Shown one piece after another: positions 39,579 to 52,046 of a stretch of DNA of 64,000 nucleotides. The stretch is from positions 22,367,371-22,431,370 of the forward strand of contig OZ020487.1 in the NCBI GenBank assembly GCA_963971405.1. The letters run 5' to 3'. The notes beneath the pieces are model-generated. The model was given only the letters and a program-made list of their open reading frames with translations. It was not told the origin of the DNA and did no database searches. How positions within the stretch are numbered: position 1 is the stretch's first letter; each line of letters starts with the position of its first letter. Both the position numbers and the translations under genes were made by a program. Source of the DNA: Psococerastis gibbosa (taxonomy: Eukaryota > Arthropoda > Insecta > Psocodea > Psocidae).

Positions 39579-40655
39579 CCTAATTACATCAGGACTTTTA
39601 TTATCTTAACACTTCCAAGCATTTCATTATTTTTTACCAAAAGAGTAAAGTAACTGAAACTGTTTTAGTATTGATCTCAGTGATTTCTTTTCTTGTTTTT
39701 AATAAGTTAGTTCATATCTCAATAAAAGCAATTTCTCGCATTACCTTTTTCCGGCGCTCTCTGTTCATTAGGACTTTATAGAAAAGGGGAACCCAGTATT
39801 ATAGAATCTTTGCAGTTCCTGCACTCGGAAGTGCGCGATGCTGGCCCTGCAAGGTTCACCTTTGTCTTTGCTGCGTCCATGCTTCCAATGTACAGTTAAT
39901 AGGTCTCAAACCGAAGTGCCGTAATTTATATGGCTCACTGCAAGACTGAGCTAATAAATAAATAAATGTATTGCGTTTTTTCAATATTACCTACAGTGAG
40001 AATAGGAGTAGTATTTTTACGTACTATGGCGATTATTTTTAAATCGTAACCTAGGATTTAAATAATCTCCGAGGCCTACTATGCTGTTTAGTATTAACCT
40101 ATTCTTGGGGTTAAAAATGTAAACAAAACTATTTTGAATTTACGATCTCATAGTAACTTGAATAAAAACTTAAGAACTGTCATATTTACGGTTAAACCAG
40201 GGGTGCCCAAAGTGGTAAAATATACAATGTCTTAAGAGCGCAAGAAATTTGAATAGCCTATAAGTCACACAGCTCTTAAAGAATATAAATAAGTAAGGCA
40301 TAATGACATGGAACAAGTGTAGAGGCAGAGGAGGAGACAACAGCTACAAGACGAATGAGGATGGCAAGCCTATTATTCGAGAAATAGGTCAAGAGGGCAA
40401 GGAAGCAAAGTTCAGCCTCTTCATCAGAAATTTGGAGTCGGGTAGTGTACCGAACGCAATGTGTTGTTTGAAACATGTCTATTAAACCGAGTCTGCAAAT
40501 TTATTTAAAAAAAAATTCCATTGGTTCGTTGGCAACAACGTATGAGAATGGTCTATGGAGGAAGAGCATTTTCAAATCTTCGATTAAATGAAAATGTAAG
40601 CAGCAACCTTCTGCAACAAAAATCTAGGTTGCATTATTTCCCAATTCCCATTGTC

Positions 40656-40835
40656 AATAAATAAATAAGTAATGACTTTTTTGTTCTATTACTAAGCCCA
40701 CCTAGCGGAGTTGGGCCTATAAAGTCCTCTCTTACACTGAACTAGGAGGGCCCGGAACCGCCTGGTTTACATGCCCTCCGAAGCATGGCCTGAAAATGTA
40801 GCAGGTGTGGGGCTCGAACCAACAACCTTTCGTCC
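40656..40835 (-). mobile_element. tRNA-derived SINE
   Basis: Same family: box B GGTTCGAGCCCC near 40815, body GCATGCTTCGGAGGGCATGT, tail of (TTTA) units near 40660. The head is cut short. Confidence 0.75.
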
Positions 40836-40860
40836 TGATTTGAATTGGCTTATTTACTTT

Positions 40861-41030
40861 ACTTTTTCGTGTCCGAGGTAGACTACTAGTTTCTGGGACC
40901 AGTATTCTACCAACCTGATGGCAAAGTCGGTGCTCACCCAAGCATCGTGGAAGTCTTTGATATCTTCTCGGTGATGAAAGGATTAGCCGCTATAGACTAG
41001 TGTTGCTCAGGGTACGCCCTATCGGTTAAT
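40861..41030. repeat. Dispersed repeat, TTTTTCGTGTCCGAGG family
   Basis: TTTTTCGTGTCCGAGGTAGA, GGTGATGAAAGGATTAGCCG and CAGGGTACGCCC recur at 58611-58764, 58876-59077 and 59384-59520. The inner copy ends with the inverse CCTCGGACACGAAAAAG, so the family has inverted termini. Confidence 0.7.
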
Positions 41031-41426
41031 TGGCTAAGTAATACTCGTATGTACTGATGCATGTGGTATATGTAGCCATGCTTCCGATGCGTTAATCCGG
41101 CGCAACAAATGAATATTAATGAGTGGATTATTATTATGAACAATGTTATTGATGATGAAATACTCTGAACGGCCCTGTAACCTACAAATTCAACTTTTTT
41201 TTTATTATTAAAACCTGCCACACAGCATTGAAACCACACCTCACCTCCATTATAGGATAACATCTGCAACGAACCGGTCCGAGTTTACTCGAAGATGCTT
41301 TCCAATTTATCAACAGAAAATTAGTAATTTCATAGTAAATAATTTTCCTATGGTTAAATTTCCGATACCTCGAGGGGGGGGGGGGGGGTTGTCCACCTGA
41401 CGTCACTGGAGGTGAGGTAAATTCTA

Positions 41427-41990
41427 GATAGGTCAGACCAACACATTACCACACAGCAATACTGGCAGGGCACGCAATGCATTTGAGCGTGAATTTTCTA
41501 TCATTTTTTCAAAAAAACTTTTTTTTTTACAAAACCAAATGCTTTTCTGGGAAAGCAACCTGTCCAGTTTCGTTACTCAATTTAACACCTAAAACATGCC
41601 TGAAGGTAGAAACCATCGATAGAAAGGTTTCGCAGAAAAATTATTTTTTAGTCATTTTTCATTAAAATTTTTATTTATTTATTTTTTACCCCACAAAGCA
41701 ACCTATCAAGGGGCAAGCGACCCCCCCGCATTTCGTTAACATTAATAACGACTACAATATATGTGAATTTAAAATAAATCGTTGCAGCCGTTTTTGAGAA
41801 ATAATTTTTTTAGACGTTTTTTTGGAGTTTTTTGAGATTAAAACCTCCCATAATTGAGATAGCCCAAAAACAAAGTTCCCGAGGTATGATTTTTGTTAAC
41901 CTACATGCCGAATTTCAGCAAAATCAACCGAGTAGTTTGCCCGAAAATCGATGAACAGACAGACCAAAATCCAAGCACTATGTCATCTTA
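41427..41990. repeat. Dispersed repeat (copy B, pair with 3105)
   Basis: Collinear with 3105-3595. It ends with a CCTACATGCCGAATTTCAGC tail and ATCGATGAACAGACAGACC. Confidence 0.72.
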
Positions 41991-42999
41991 CATATATACA
42001 ATATACGGACTAAATATAAACTGAATCTCATCTCATAGGTACTCGTACCTTTAAAACATACTATACGACTTGGAACAATTTGCCACATTACAGAGGTTTA
42101 TTTAGATTACAGTCATTCTCAAGGGAACGGTTGCTGCGGTTTCTTGGAGAATGTCGGTGTAGCTGTCACTTAATCTAGGTTTTTGTTAGTTTAATGAAAA
42201 TTACTTGGCTGGTCCCCCGTTCTCTCTTACCCTCTTCCAAAAACAACTAAACTCCACTCCAAGAGCGTGCGTTGAATTTCAAACTTGTTGCCGAGCTTTC
42301 ACCTCACCAAACATTTTCCAAACTTTGTACCGATTCAGAAGGTGTTGATGTGTTCATTCATTAATTCATTCATCTTTTTACTGTTTCACTCGTCAGCTCG
42401 AAACATTCAGCTCGATTGGGAGAGGCAGCGGGCTCGTTAAAATTCCCCTCACGTCTGACATGCCCATGCCCGCTAGCTGGCCTTACGCTTTACGAGATAT
42501 CAATGTTAATTTTTGGTTGGGGCAGTATTCATTTACATGATTTTGCCCTTTCGAGGCTCGTTGAATTACTGGGGCTGAAGATAATAATAAATATTATACT
42601 GTTTCGTGGGTGGTAGTTATAAATATTATTGCGCAGTGAGTTCATCATTACGATTTGACCTATTGAACTGAATTTGGGGTTAATGTTTCGAATACTTCAG
42701 GTAAATAAATACTAACCACTTTTTTCCACAACTGCACATTTCTTGGGTTCCTTCTAAGAATCAGCATCCCATTTTTTTGTGGGAAATCAAAAATGAGTGA
42801 TGAATGAAATTGTTTTTAATATCCATACAATTCTTGAGAGGCTGATTTTGCAATCATTCTGTTTGTTTTATTTGCACGGAATTTGTTCTTATTTGTTCAT
42901 TATGTCCAAATGGCCTAGGTGGGAAGCACTTTTGTCCAAGAAAGGGCAAAAATAATATTACGTGAACGCATTACAATATAATTACATAGCTTAGACGTC

Positions 43000-43110
43000 C
43001 AGAATCAGATGATGAGTTGCTGTTGAGCCTCCAAAATGTTATAATCTTAGAAGTCTACGTAGTGCCACTGATGATGCGGACTGCAGATTTAAAATTGGCA
43101 ACGAAATGTT
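43000..43110. repeat. Dispersed repeat, CAACATCTGCGGTCG family (inverse)
   Basis: TTGCTGTTGAGCCTCCAAAA, AATCTTAGAAGTCTACGTAG and GTGCCACTGATGATG match the reverse of 8150-8320. Confidence 0.6.
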
Positions 43111-43206
43111 TGTAAATACGCTGGCATATCAACCAGGGCCTACATGTGAACGGACAAAGCCGTGTTATAATCATGTGCAAAAATTACAGAATTAGGTGAC
43201 AATGTT

Positions 43207-43633
43207 CAGCAGCCTGATCATGACGATTATAATACCGGGGTAAATATAATACCATGTCACGTGATGGTGTTAAATCAATTGTTTAAAATAAATGAACAGC
43301 AAATTTCAGAATTTTTTAAATTGTGATGTTGGCAATGCAAATATAAATAGCAAATATAAACACATTATCGCGATAGAAATAAACAAGTTTTAATTTTGAA
43401 TTAATATATTAAGGATTATAAATAATTTGTCTAAATCTAAGGCAGAAAAAATTAAGAAAATATAGCCGAAGATCATTCAATTATTTAAATAGACACAATT
43501 TGAATTTTCCGCATTAAAAATTAAAAAATTCTGAAATTTGTTTTTCATTTATTTTAAACAATTGAATTAATACCAGCACGTGGCATGGTATTATATTAAC
43601 CCCGCTATTAAAATCGCTATGATCAGGCTGCTG
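43207..43633. mobile_element. MITE, GATCATGGCG family, long form
   Basis: Termini CAGCAGCCTGATCATGACGA and ATGATCAGGCTGCTG. Internally collinear with 7134-7613 with a deletion of the GCGACGCTGCCG block. Confidence 0.88.
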
Positions 43634-44356
43634 AAAATATGAGTAGGTGGTGGAATCTGAAGGTTAAAACTGAACCGCCACTTCAGCTGTATATTTCACC
43701 GGGGGATAAATAAAAAGGGAAGAACTTTACATTTCTATGTTTTGTACTGTAATTTGTCCGTTCCGACTTTCTAAACTTTTCGAAATAAAGAAAATAACGA
43801 AGTTTCTTATAAAAGTCTCTAATGCCTTTTTCCTAGCCAGGAATTGGCAAAATATCGGTAGTGATATGAAAACATCGCACCCTGGCTGTGAATGAAAAGG
43901 AAAAAAACAATTTCTTCGAGTTAGTTCCATTGTCAGGTGTCCAATACGGAAGCGGAGCTTGCGAAAGCGTGTTGAACGGTTGCCAATACGTAAAGGCAGT
44001 ATGGTAATGCCGCGTATGATGACATACCCAATTATTCACGACCCGTGGCCCCTCTTTTCTCTCGTTATTTCCTCTGCATGTGAGACCTGAAAATATAATA
44101 CAAATGCGGTTCGAGTTGAGCTACTGCAAAAAGTGCCTGCGAGTAACTTTTTTTTCCAGTTTATAAGGTTGCGTTGACCTTTCGAAATAAAATAAAAAAA
44201 CAATTTAACAAAATCTTCATTGATCCCGTTTATTTCAGGTGGTTTTAGGGAGATTCATCTACCTATTGAGAAGGCGACCAATGTTCGACTTACGGAGAAT
44301 TTCTTCACAACTTTTCATTTCATGACCCCCTGAGCCTAAAACCACCCTCCGTTCAA

Positions 44357-44432
44357 AATGTTATATATACAGTATATATATACAGTATATATATTATATA
44401 CCTAGGTATATATAAAGTATATGTATTTATTG
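44357..44432. repeat. TA-rich microsatellite
   Basis: Irregular TATATA tract with three CAGTATATAT-type units. Confidence 0.85.
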
Positions 44433-45529
44433 TATATCGATTTTAGGAAGCACTCTAACTTCCGTAAATATTATCCGATTTTGATGAAACTTGGCACACA
44501 AAAATTGATCATACAGATGTCCCGATCGAGTTCGTAAAGCAGCTAGATCCGCTATTTAATTACAAGATGGCGGTCGATTGAAACCTTGTATAATTCATAT
44601 CTCAGTTAATATTGGTCGCAGAGGAATGAATTAAATTCTGACTGAAAGCCCGTATCTAAGATAATGGTAATCAACACTTATTAGGACAAATCAACCATAT
44701 TAATATGGCATCCAGTCAAAGTGAAAATAATTTGATAAGTAAAAGTTCGTAGTCGGCATTGTGGTTCAAAATTTGGAACATAAGAGTGTTTTGTGTGTTG
44801 ATAATGTGGTCGGGAAAATAATGAAGTATTTTTTATTTTTTATTACACACATAGCGTAGGTAGCGTAGTGGAATAGCAGGGTCTGCGGAATCTCCCTACA
44901 CCTGATCGGCCAGAGCCGAAAGGGATTTTTGAAATCAGATAAGTTCACTAAACTTAACAATTTAAAGAATAAATAATATTTGATGTGATGCTGTACAAGT
45001 AAGTGGCACTTTTCCAACTTTGTTTAAATATTGTATGTAGGTTTTGAGTTTGTTGGTCAATCTAATGGATAGTGTAGAACATGTTTTTTTTCCTTTAGTA
45101 AGGTATTCTGGGGGCGCCCCTGTGGGCCAACTATAAAAAAATGCCGTTGCACGACAGTAGAATATGGGTTTAGCCCTGAGCACAGGTAGAGGATACTCTC
45201 CCATGACCACTGCTCTATCTGGGATGTTATAGTCAGCAGCATGCCAATGTGTGCCAACTATGCCGTTTAGCATTAACTTATTCTTGAGGTTTATGATGTA
45301 AATAAAACAATGTTGAATATCACTGTCCACTCTAAAATTATCTTGTTTGCATTCTTAATCCCAGGTTGATTAAAAATAATTGACATAGTGTGGACAAAAA
45401 AATTTATAAAGAACCGGCCCGAGTTTACTCGAATATGTTTTCCTACTTATCAAATTAGTGTAAGCCCCGAGATAAATAATATGACAAATAAAAATTTAAA
45501 AAATGGTCCCGAGGTATGATTTTTGTGAA

Positions 45530-45720
45530 CAAGCCAATTTCATTAAAATCCATCGGGTAGTTCGCCCACAAATCGACGAACAGACAAACCGACGTTATTT
45601 TCGAGAAAACCACATTCATTTTTGGTTCCTGGGACCTCAAAACGTGTAAATCCACTGAAATCCTTAAATCGAATATTTCGACAATCACAAAGCTTTCGTA
45701 TAACACGTGTAAATAGGAAA
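45530..45720. repeat. Dispersed tail repeat (pair with 33550)
   Basis: Shares CAATTTCATTAAAATCCATC, AATCGACGAACAGACAAACC, TTCCTGGGACCTCAAAACGT and GTAAATCCACTGAAATCC with the copies at 33550 and 12720. Confidence 0.6.
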
Positions 45721-45721
45721 A

Positions 45722-47020
45722 CAATTAAATTAAAAAATAGTTCGACATTGAAAGTAGAATAAAAAACTCAAAAAGCAAATAAACAAACATACAATATGGA
45801 GCGGGAATGTAAGTGATACGAAGTTCCTTTCATTAAATTGGCTCTATCACCATTTTCTTATTGATACTATTGGACCTCGACCGATCAGCCCTTATACATT
45901 TATTTGTTTAATGGCAAGAAGTTAGTTTAGTTGTCATTCGTCTGCAGTAAAAAGCTCAATGATTTTGTACCAACTTAAAAAAGTTTGAAACAAAAGAAAA
46001 CTTATCAAGGGGGTGAGGAAAACAGATGGGAGTTTGTGGAGGTCTGACACTCAACGCTCCGACTCTGACGACAGCGACGTCTATAAAAATCGAAAACAGA
46101 TATTTAAAAAAAGTTGTTAAAAGAACGATTCCTGCTGAAAAGGAACATTATCGAGTTTTTAATGAGTTATTTACAAAGCAGCTTGGCCAACGTGTATTAA
46201 CTCCCTTTTCTGAGCCTCTGCGTTTTTCCGGCGTTACTTATTAACTCTTTATTTTCTGCAGTACAAAGAAAGAAAGAAATTTTGTATTTATTTTCCGTGT
46301 GGGTGAATTTTGGGCCTTTCGTCCCACCCTTATATGCGTTTTTCTTCTGTGAAAGGAATTACATCTTTTTTCTACTATCTCCATCAATTTACTTATTTTT
46401 TTAATATTTTTATTGAACAATAATTTTGTTGTTCGTCTTGCTCATCCTACAAATTACAAATTTTCCTCTTTCCCTCAATTTACATGCTGTATCTACCGTA
46501 TGTAACCCTGTGCATCTGTAAAGGAACGAATCAATCGGAAAATTTCATTTTGCCTTTTATTGTGGTACTCGGATCTGAAATATGATGCAATTTTCCGGTT
46601 GTGACATATCGATACTGTGCAGTGCATCTTTTTTGTGAGGATCAAAATGAGCATCGAAATCTGCAATACAAAGGGGGACTGATAAACGTTGAACAATGCT
46701 CTTCAAATTCAATATGTAAAGCTCATAAAGACTGCACCATAACAAATACATATATAATGTACCATATATTCGACATACAGTATAACATTACTTTAGGATG
46801 AGGCCATTGATATAATATCAATACGTTACGTTGTTCGCCAAGTACCTGTCAGCACTATGTAGAACTAAGAAGTGTGAATAGCACTAGAACGACACAATCA
46901 TGAGTGGGCTGGTTTGATATTTTCCTTTGTTATATACTTAGCTTTTTATACTGAAAGTTAAAATTTAATTGAGAGATTTTAAATATTTAATAAACAAGAA
47001 ATGGTTGAGGATTTTGGACG
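45722..47020. other. Noncoding region
   Basis: No gene supported. A 72-codon frame at 46026-46244 looks clean but matches no family I recognise. Confidence 0.4.
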
Positions 47021-47021
47021 A

Positions 47022-47220
47022 AATTACTTAATTTCTCGTTCCACAGCCGCAAAGTTATGAAAATGTTCAGATTGTAAAATTTTTATTAATTTCATTAATA
47101 TTTTATAGCATAGCTGTAAATCCGATAAATAGATAGATTTTCAAGAAAGTTCTATTTTTAAAATTAATTTTTCATCTGACCAATTTCTTGGCTGTGGAGC
47201 GAGAAATTAAGGAAATTCAT
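47022..47220. mobile_element. Small inverted-repeat element
   Basis: Inverted ends TTAATTTCTCGTTCCACAGC and GGCTGTGGAGCGAGAAATTA about 190 bases apart. A single end GGTTGTGGAACGAGAAACTA is at 54309-54330. Confidence 0.6.
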
Positions 47221-48104
47221 TAAAAATGCAAGGCCATTCCTTGTCAACAATATATTTTGAAATCCGCCCCTTAAGCCTGAATTGAGGCATATTTTTTGTT
47301 TTGGTGACAGTGTCTTTGAAAAATGGAAGAGAAAGTAAATTTTCATAAGCTTTTATATTTTTAAAGCTGTTCGTTGACTTAGTAATGGTGCGGGATAATT
47401 TGTATTTTGCATACTTTCCCAGATTTTATTCTTCTGGCTATGCACAAAAACTTCAGCCTGCCGAGAACGCTTACAAAAAAAATGGAGAGAACTGAAAAAT
47501 ACGGGGTGATTTCATAAATAAACTTCCGATATAAGTCAGAGTCATAAATATTTTACGGTCCAGCGAATATGCACGAACGTCAGGCGGAAGCGCCTTTTTT
47601 GTGTGCTTTGCATGGTGACAGAGTGTAGAATTGTTATTTGTAAGCCAGATATTGTTAGAAAATTCCCAGCCCAGAGGGAATAAGGATGCAAAAATTGACA
47701 GTGAATAGCCAATTAATGCAAAGTCATGGCTCCATTTATCGATGGAAAATTGCGTTGGGCAATTTTTTCTCGTTTGAAAAACGTTCCGATGGCTGATAAA
47801 CTAAATTAAGGGAAATTAATGTATTACAGGCTTACACTCCTTATTTTCTAGGCGTATCTCTGCAGCCCAGCTTTTTTTGCTTTTTATTTTGAATTAATAC
47901 AACTGTTTTATGCTATTTTAAAAGGAATAATTTGGGTATTACAACGTAGCCACTCTTGCGGTCGGAGGGCAAAGCATGTAATGCAGTGCCGGGAATGGAT
48001 ATGTGGGAGCCCTTAGGTCGGAATATTGTGGGTCGTATCTAAGTTGTAGTCCAGTTTAAGGTCACAAAATAAAATGAGAGAGTTGCGATTCTCTTTCTCC
48101 CTCA

Positions 48105-48423
48105 GGCGCGGTTTCCACCGACCTCTCAGTGCAGAATACACATACGGTGACGTGGTAGCAGATATCATTAATAAAAGCGGGTTTCCACCGACCTCTCATT
48201 GCAGAATGCAAATGACATTGACGGAAATTTTTGTTTTACTCTATGCCATAGTTAAAATTGATCAATGATCATAGAGTCAAATCACAAACAAACTAAAATT
48301 AAAAAATGGCGTCATGGGATATGTTAAGTACAAACATTTTAATAGATTTCTATAAAAAGAAAAATTCAAATTTCCGTTAATGTCATTTGCATTCTGCACT
48401 GAGAGGTCGGTGGAAACCCCACC
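48105..48423. mobile_element. Half-composite GGCGC-type MITE
   Basis: The left outer arm (GGCGCGGTTTCCACCGACC, GTGACGTGGTAGCAGATATC) is followed by the full inner MITE; the right outer arm is absent. The inner frame at about 48306 reads MASWDMLSTNILIDFYKKKN. Flanks TCA/TTA do not match, so one end was probably lost. Confidence 0.85.
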
Positions 48424-48666
48424 TTACGCTCTCTTGACGAGTGAGCGCTAGTCCATGTCCAAAAACGAAATTTGGTGATGCCATCCGCTTGCTTGGCAAT
48501 ATTCTTCAGCAAGCACCTATTTGATTTCGGTATAACCCAGCACTAGGTTCTTTTTCTTTGCATCGGCTCGCGATGACCATCGTTTCAAGCCTATTCGTTT
48601 AGGTACTGGTTAATTGTGGCCCACCCGCTTGGCTGCGCTTTTCAAGACTGTTGTAAGCACGTCATA

Positions 48667-49042
48667 GGCGCCCATTCCACCGACCGGCTAGGGCTATTTA
48701 CAAAAACGGTGACGTGGTAGCAGACATTCAAGACTTAGGCGGGGTTTCCACCGACCTCGCATTGCAGAATTGACGGAAATGATTATTTTCCTCTATGCCA
48801 TAGTTAAAATTGATCAATGATCGTACAGTAAAATCACAAACTAAAATTAGAAAATGGCGTCATGGGATATGTTAAGTACAAACATTTTAATTGATTTCTA
48901 TAAAAAGAAAAATTCTAATTTCCGTCAATGTCATTTACATTCTGCAATGCGAGGTCGGTGGAAAAGCCACTTAAGTCTTGAATCTCTGCTACCACGTCAC
49001 CGTTTTTGTAAATAGCCCTAGCCGGTCGGTGGAATGGGCGCC
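48667..49042. mobile_element. Composite GGCGC-type MITE
   Basis: 376 bases, termini GGCGCCCATTCCACCGACCG and mirror. ATA flanks on both sides (48664-48666, 49043-49045). The inner MITE has lost a few bases in its left arm. The inner frame at about 48854 again reads MASWDMLSTNILIDFYKKKN. Confidence 0.92.
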
Positions 49043-49953
49043 ATATCTAGCCGTCGAACCAGTAAAAAAACGTGTATGTGCTCAAGAAAAGAAAAAAAAT
49101 AACTGGGAACAACTGTCCATCGATTTTGTGCCAACCAAGTTAAGGGAATGAATATTAAAGCAATGAAAACAAACAAGATAAATTAATAAGAACCCTCGAA
49201 CGTTTTAAACGTTACTCATTGACATGTTCATTTCTTTGTATATTTGCTGTATTTACTTTTTGCATTGCCATTGCGACAACATATCAAAAATAAAAATTTC
49301 CCTTTTCCCGCCAATTTGGTATGTATTTAAATTTTTTTTAAATAATTCTAAAAATATTTAAATAGATGTTTGTGGGGGCCTTTTTTTGTTTTGGGGCCCT
49401 GGCCCAAATCTGGCACTGATCTAATGTAAAAAAAGGGTTATTTTAAATCGACCTTATGAAATGGTAGATCATCTTATATGTTTTCCAAACTTAAATATAT
49501 TGGGTACCAATTATCAAGTATCATGTTTTCAAAATCTTACAATTATTTTAAGTTTTGTGTGCATGATATTAAATAATAAGAATATTTCGGTCGACAGACG
49601 CTAACTATTCCCGGGAGCTGGAGAAGCTGTGATAAAGACAAGTGTATTAACTCTCAGTCACGTACGTATGAAGCAGACAAACCGCACCCTCGCGTATGAA
49701 AAGTTAGACAATTTTAATGATTTCCAGGCAGGTCATTTTATTTAATTTTCAACTTTATTGTTGCGACGGTGCTGGATGAAGACAATTAGCAGAAGAGGTA
49801 GGTACATTTTCCATTCTGGAATTTGTTACATTGACTATAAATGAAAATTAATAATGACAAAACTTTTTAACGGTATACGCACCACCATAAACTTCAGTAT
49901 TTTCTGGTATAAATGGAATTTTTCGTATTTGCTATCTCCGGCTAGCGAGCTTT

Positions 49954-50344
49954 GGCGCGGTTTCCACCGACCTCTAAGTGCAAAATACACATACGGTGAC
50001 GTGGTAGCAGACATTCAAGACTTAGGCGGGGTTTCCGACGACCTCTCATTGCAGAATGCAAATGACACTGACGGAAATTTGAATTTTTCATTTTATTGAA
50101 ATCTATTAAAATGTTTGTAATTAACACATCCCATGACGCCATTTTTTTTATTTTAGTTTGTTTGTGATTTTACTCTATGATCATTGATCAATTTTAACTA
50201 TGGTATAGAGTAAAACAAAAATTTCCGTCAATGTCATTTGCATTCTGCAATGAGAGGTCGGTGGAAACCCCGCCTTTAATAATGATATCTACTACCACGT
50301 CACCGTATGTGTATTTTGCACTTTAGGTCGGTGGAAACTGCGCC
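49954..50344. mobile_element. Composite GGCGC-type MITE, chimeric arms
   Basis: Outer termini GGCGCGGTTTCCACCGACC and mirror. The left outer arm ends CATTCAAGACTTA, but the right outer arm carries the alternative TAATAATGATATC spacer seen at 48150 and 32480. The minus-strand frame from 50142 reads MASWDVLITNILIDFNKMKN. Confidence 0.9.
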
Positions 50345-50713
50345 TTAGGCGTGCATTTAGTACGATTCATACTTCTTTTCAGTTTCATCTATCGTTACAT
50401 AAGTTTTTCAGTGAGTGTACATCATCAGGTGGTCTTGGATATATTTAAGATAGGAAGTCTTTGGACATTTCATTTGCAGTGTTCGCACTGTATCAAGTAT
50501 CCTTGATGAGCACGTTTAACATTATTAATTTTGGATTTTGCAGTTAGCCTTCATTTTAGCCTTCAATCATTTTTTTTTAGAAAAAGCTACGGTACTAAAA
50601 ATTAAAAATGCTATTATATTATACATGAAGTGAATGAATGAATGAATAAAATGTATTGTCAACGCATAATATAAGTACATGGAAATAGATTCAGCATTAA
50701 GTACCCAGAGGGA

Positions 50714-50815
50714 CTTGTGTTGCTGAAGTTGCTTGTGCTGTTGCTTGTGTTGCTGAAGTTGCTTGTGCTGTTGCTTGTGTTGCTGAAGTTGCTTGTGCTG
50801 TTGCTTGTGTTGCTG
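50714..50815. repeat. 30-bp minisatellite, about 3.4 units
   Basis: Units at 50714, 50744, 50774 and a partial one at 50804, each starting CTTGTGTTGCTGAAGTTGC. The units are essentially identical, indicating recent expansion. Confidence 0.95.
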
Positions 50816-51889
50816 GAGTAGTCTTCTACAACTGAAATCCAATCTTTAATATTTTACTTCGAAGCTACGAAACTACGGCCACGTTTGCCTGTTAACCTTT
50901 CCCTACTTCAGAAGATCTCAATGTTTGCAGTGCAAGATGTGTTTAAAGTTGTAAATATCTTGATTTGTTAATTAAATAAAAAGTACGAAGTCTGTAAAAA
51001 TAACAGATTTTGGGGTACCTATTTCCTGCGGGACGTACACTCTTAAGAGCAAATCGGACACCCTCTACTTTGGTTTGTTTATATACAAAATCACATTTCA
51101 CAAAAAAATATCGATACTAGAGCAATTGGAAATGTCACATTCCGTAGAAGAAACACTTCTCTTAATTTTTATAAAGGATATGTGGCCGTCACAAACATTG
51201 GCTATATATCCTTTTATATATAGTTTTTTATACTTTTTCCTCCGAACGAATTACAAATCAAGCTCAATATTTGTGGTCAATTGGCGTTACTGATGGGCCA
51301 ATATTTCTCTGTGCTTTAAGCGTTTCGCTTTAACCATGCGGGCAGTTAGGCCAATACTTATTGTTGTTTTTCTCGTTTCTGTTTTGTTTTTGTTTGTGTT
51401 TTTTATTGAATTAGGGAAACTTAAGAACATTTCTAACAACACTAGTCTTAAGAATCTTGATTATTGTAATACTAACCATTCCTTGCCTTACCTGTGTTAG
51501 CCCATAGAAGATATTCTAGTCTTATGGTTCGCCCAGGTAAAAATAAAGTCGTTATTTATTTTTAGTTTTATGCATACTATATTGTGGATGCTTTTTGTTA
51601 ACTTAATTATGAGAGTAGCCAATCAGACTTGCCGATCTCGAGTTTCCGGTTATTGTGTTTTCATACAAAGAACACAATTGTTTGGCACTGACTGTTTTAT
51701 TACCGATGCGGTGCAACAGCCTTGAGCATATACACGGGTGACATTCTCATGTTCTGACGTAACATTTGTCACAATTGTTCATTTTCACGGTTCCATAGTC
51801 TGAGACCACAAGAAAATTTCGCAATCGACCTCTGTTTGACATGACTAAACGCGGTTTCATTACTTCAGGTCAGGTTTAAGGTTCCAACC

Positions 51890-52046
51890 AAAGGTTTTGA
51901 TTTCGGTCCACAATTTTTTTTTAAACGTATTTTTTAAATTAATAATGGATAAATTCTTCAAACGTACAGGTTTACATACAATAATTTATTTCGGGGGGGG
52001 GGGGGGTCCTGACCCCATGGACGACCCCCCTGGGCACGGCCATGGT
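51890..52046. repeat. GGGCACGG hAT-like family, degenerate copy
   Basis: GGTTTTGATTTC at left, a 14-base G-run (51993-52006), and a right end CCCTGGGCACGGCCATGG matching the 30004 element terminus. Another such block with a G-run is at 52970-53090. Confidence 0.6.

Noticed and set aside
46026-46244. 72-codon frame, clean and charged
   Set aside because: No family resemblance, no flanking splice sites that extend it, and no second copy. Kept only as a note in the noncoding entry.
50714-50815. CRISPR-like regular repeats
   Set aside because: Units are directly adjacent with no spacers, and the genome is eukaryotic.
50567-50842. Frame with QQHKQLQQHK repeats
   Set aside because: This is translation of the 30-bp minisatellite on one strand, not a gene.
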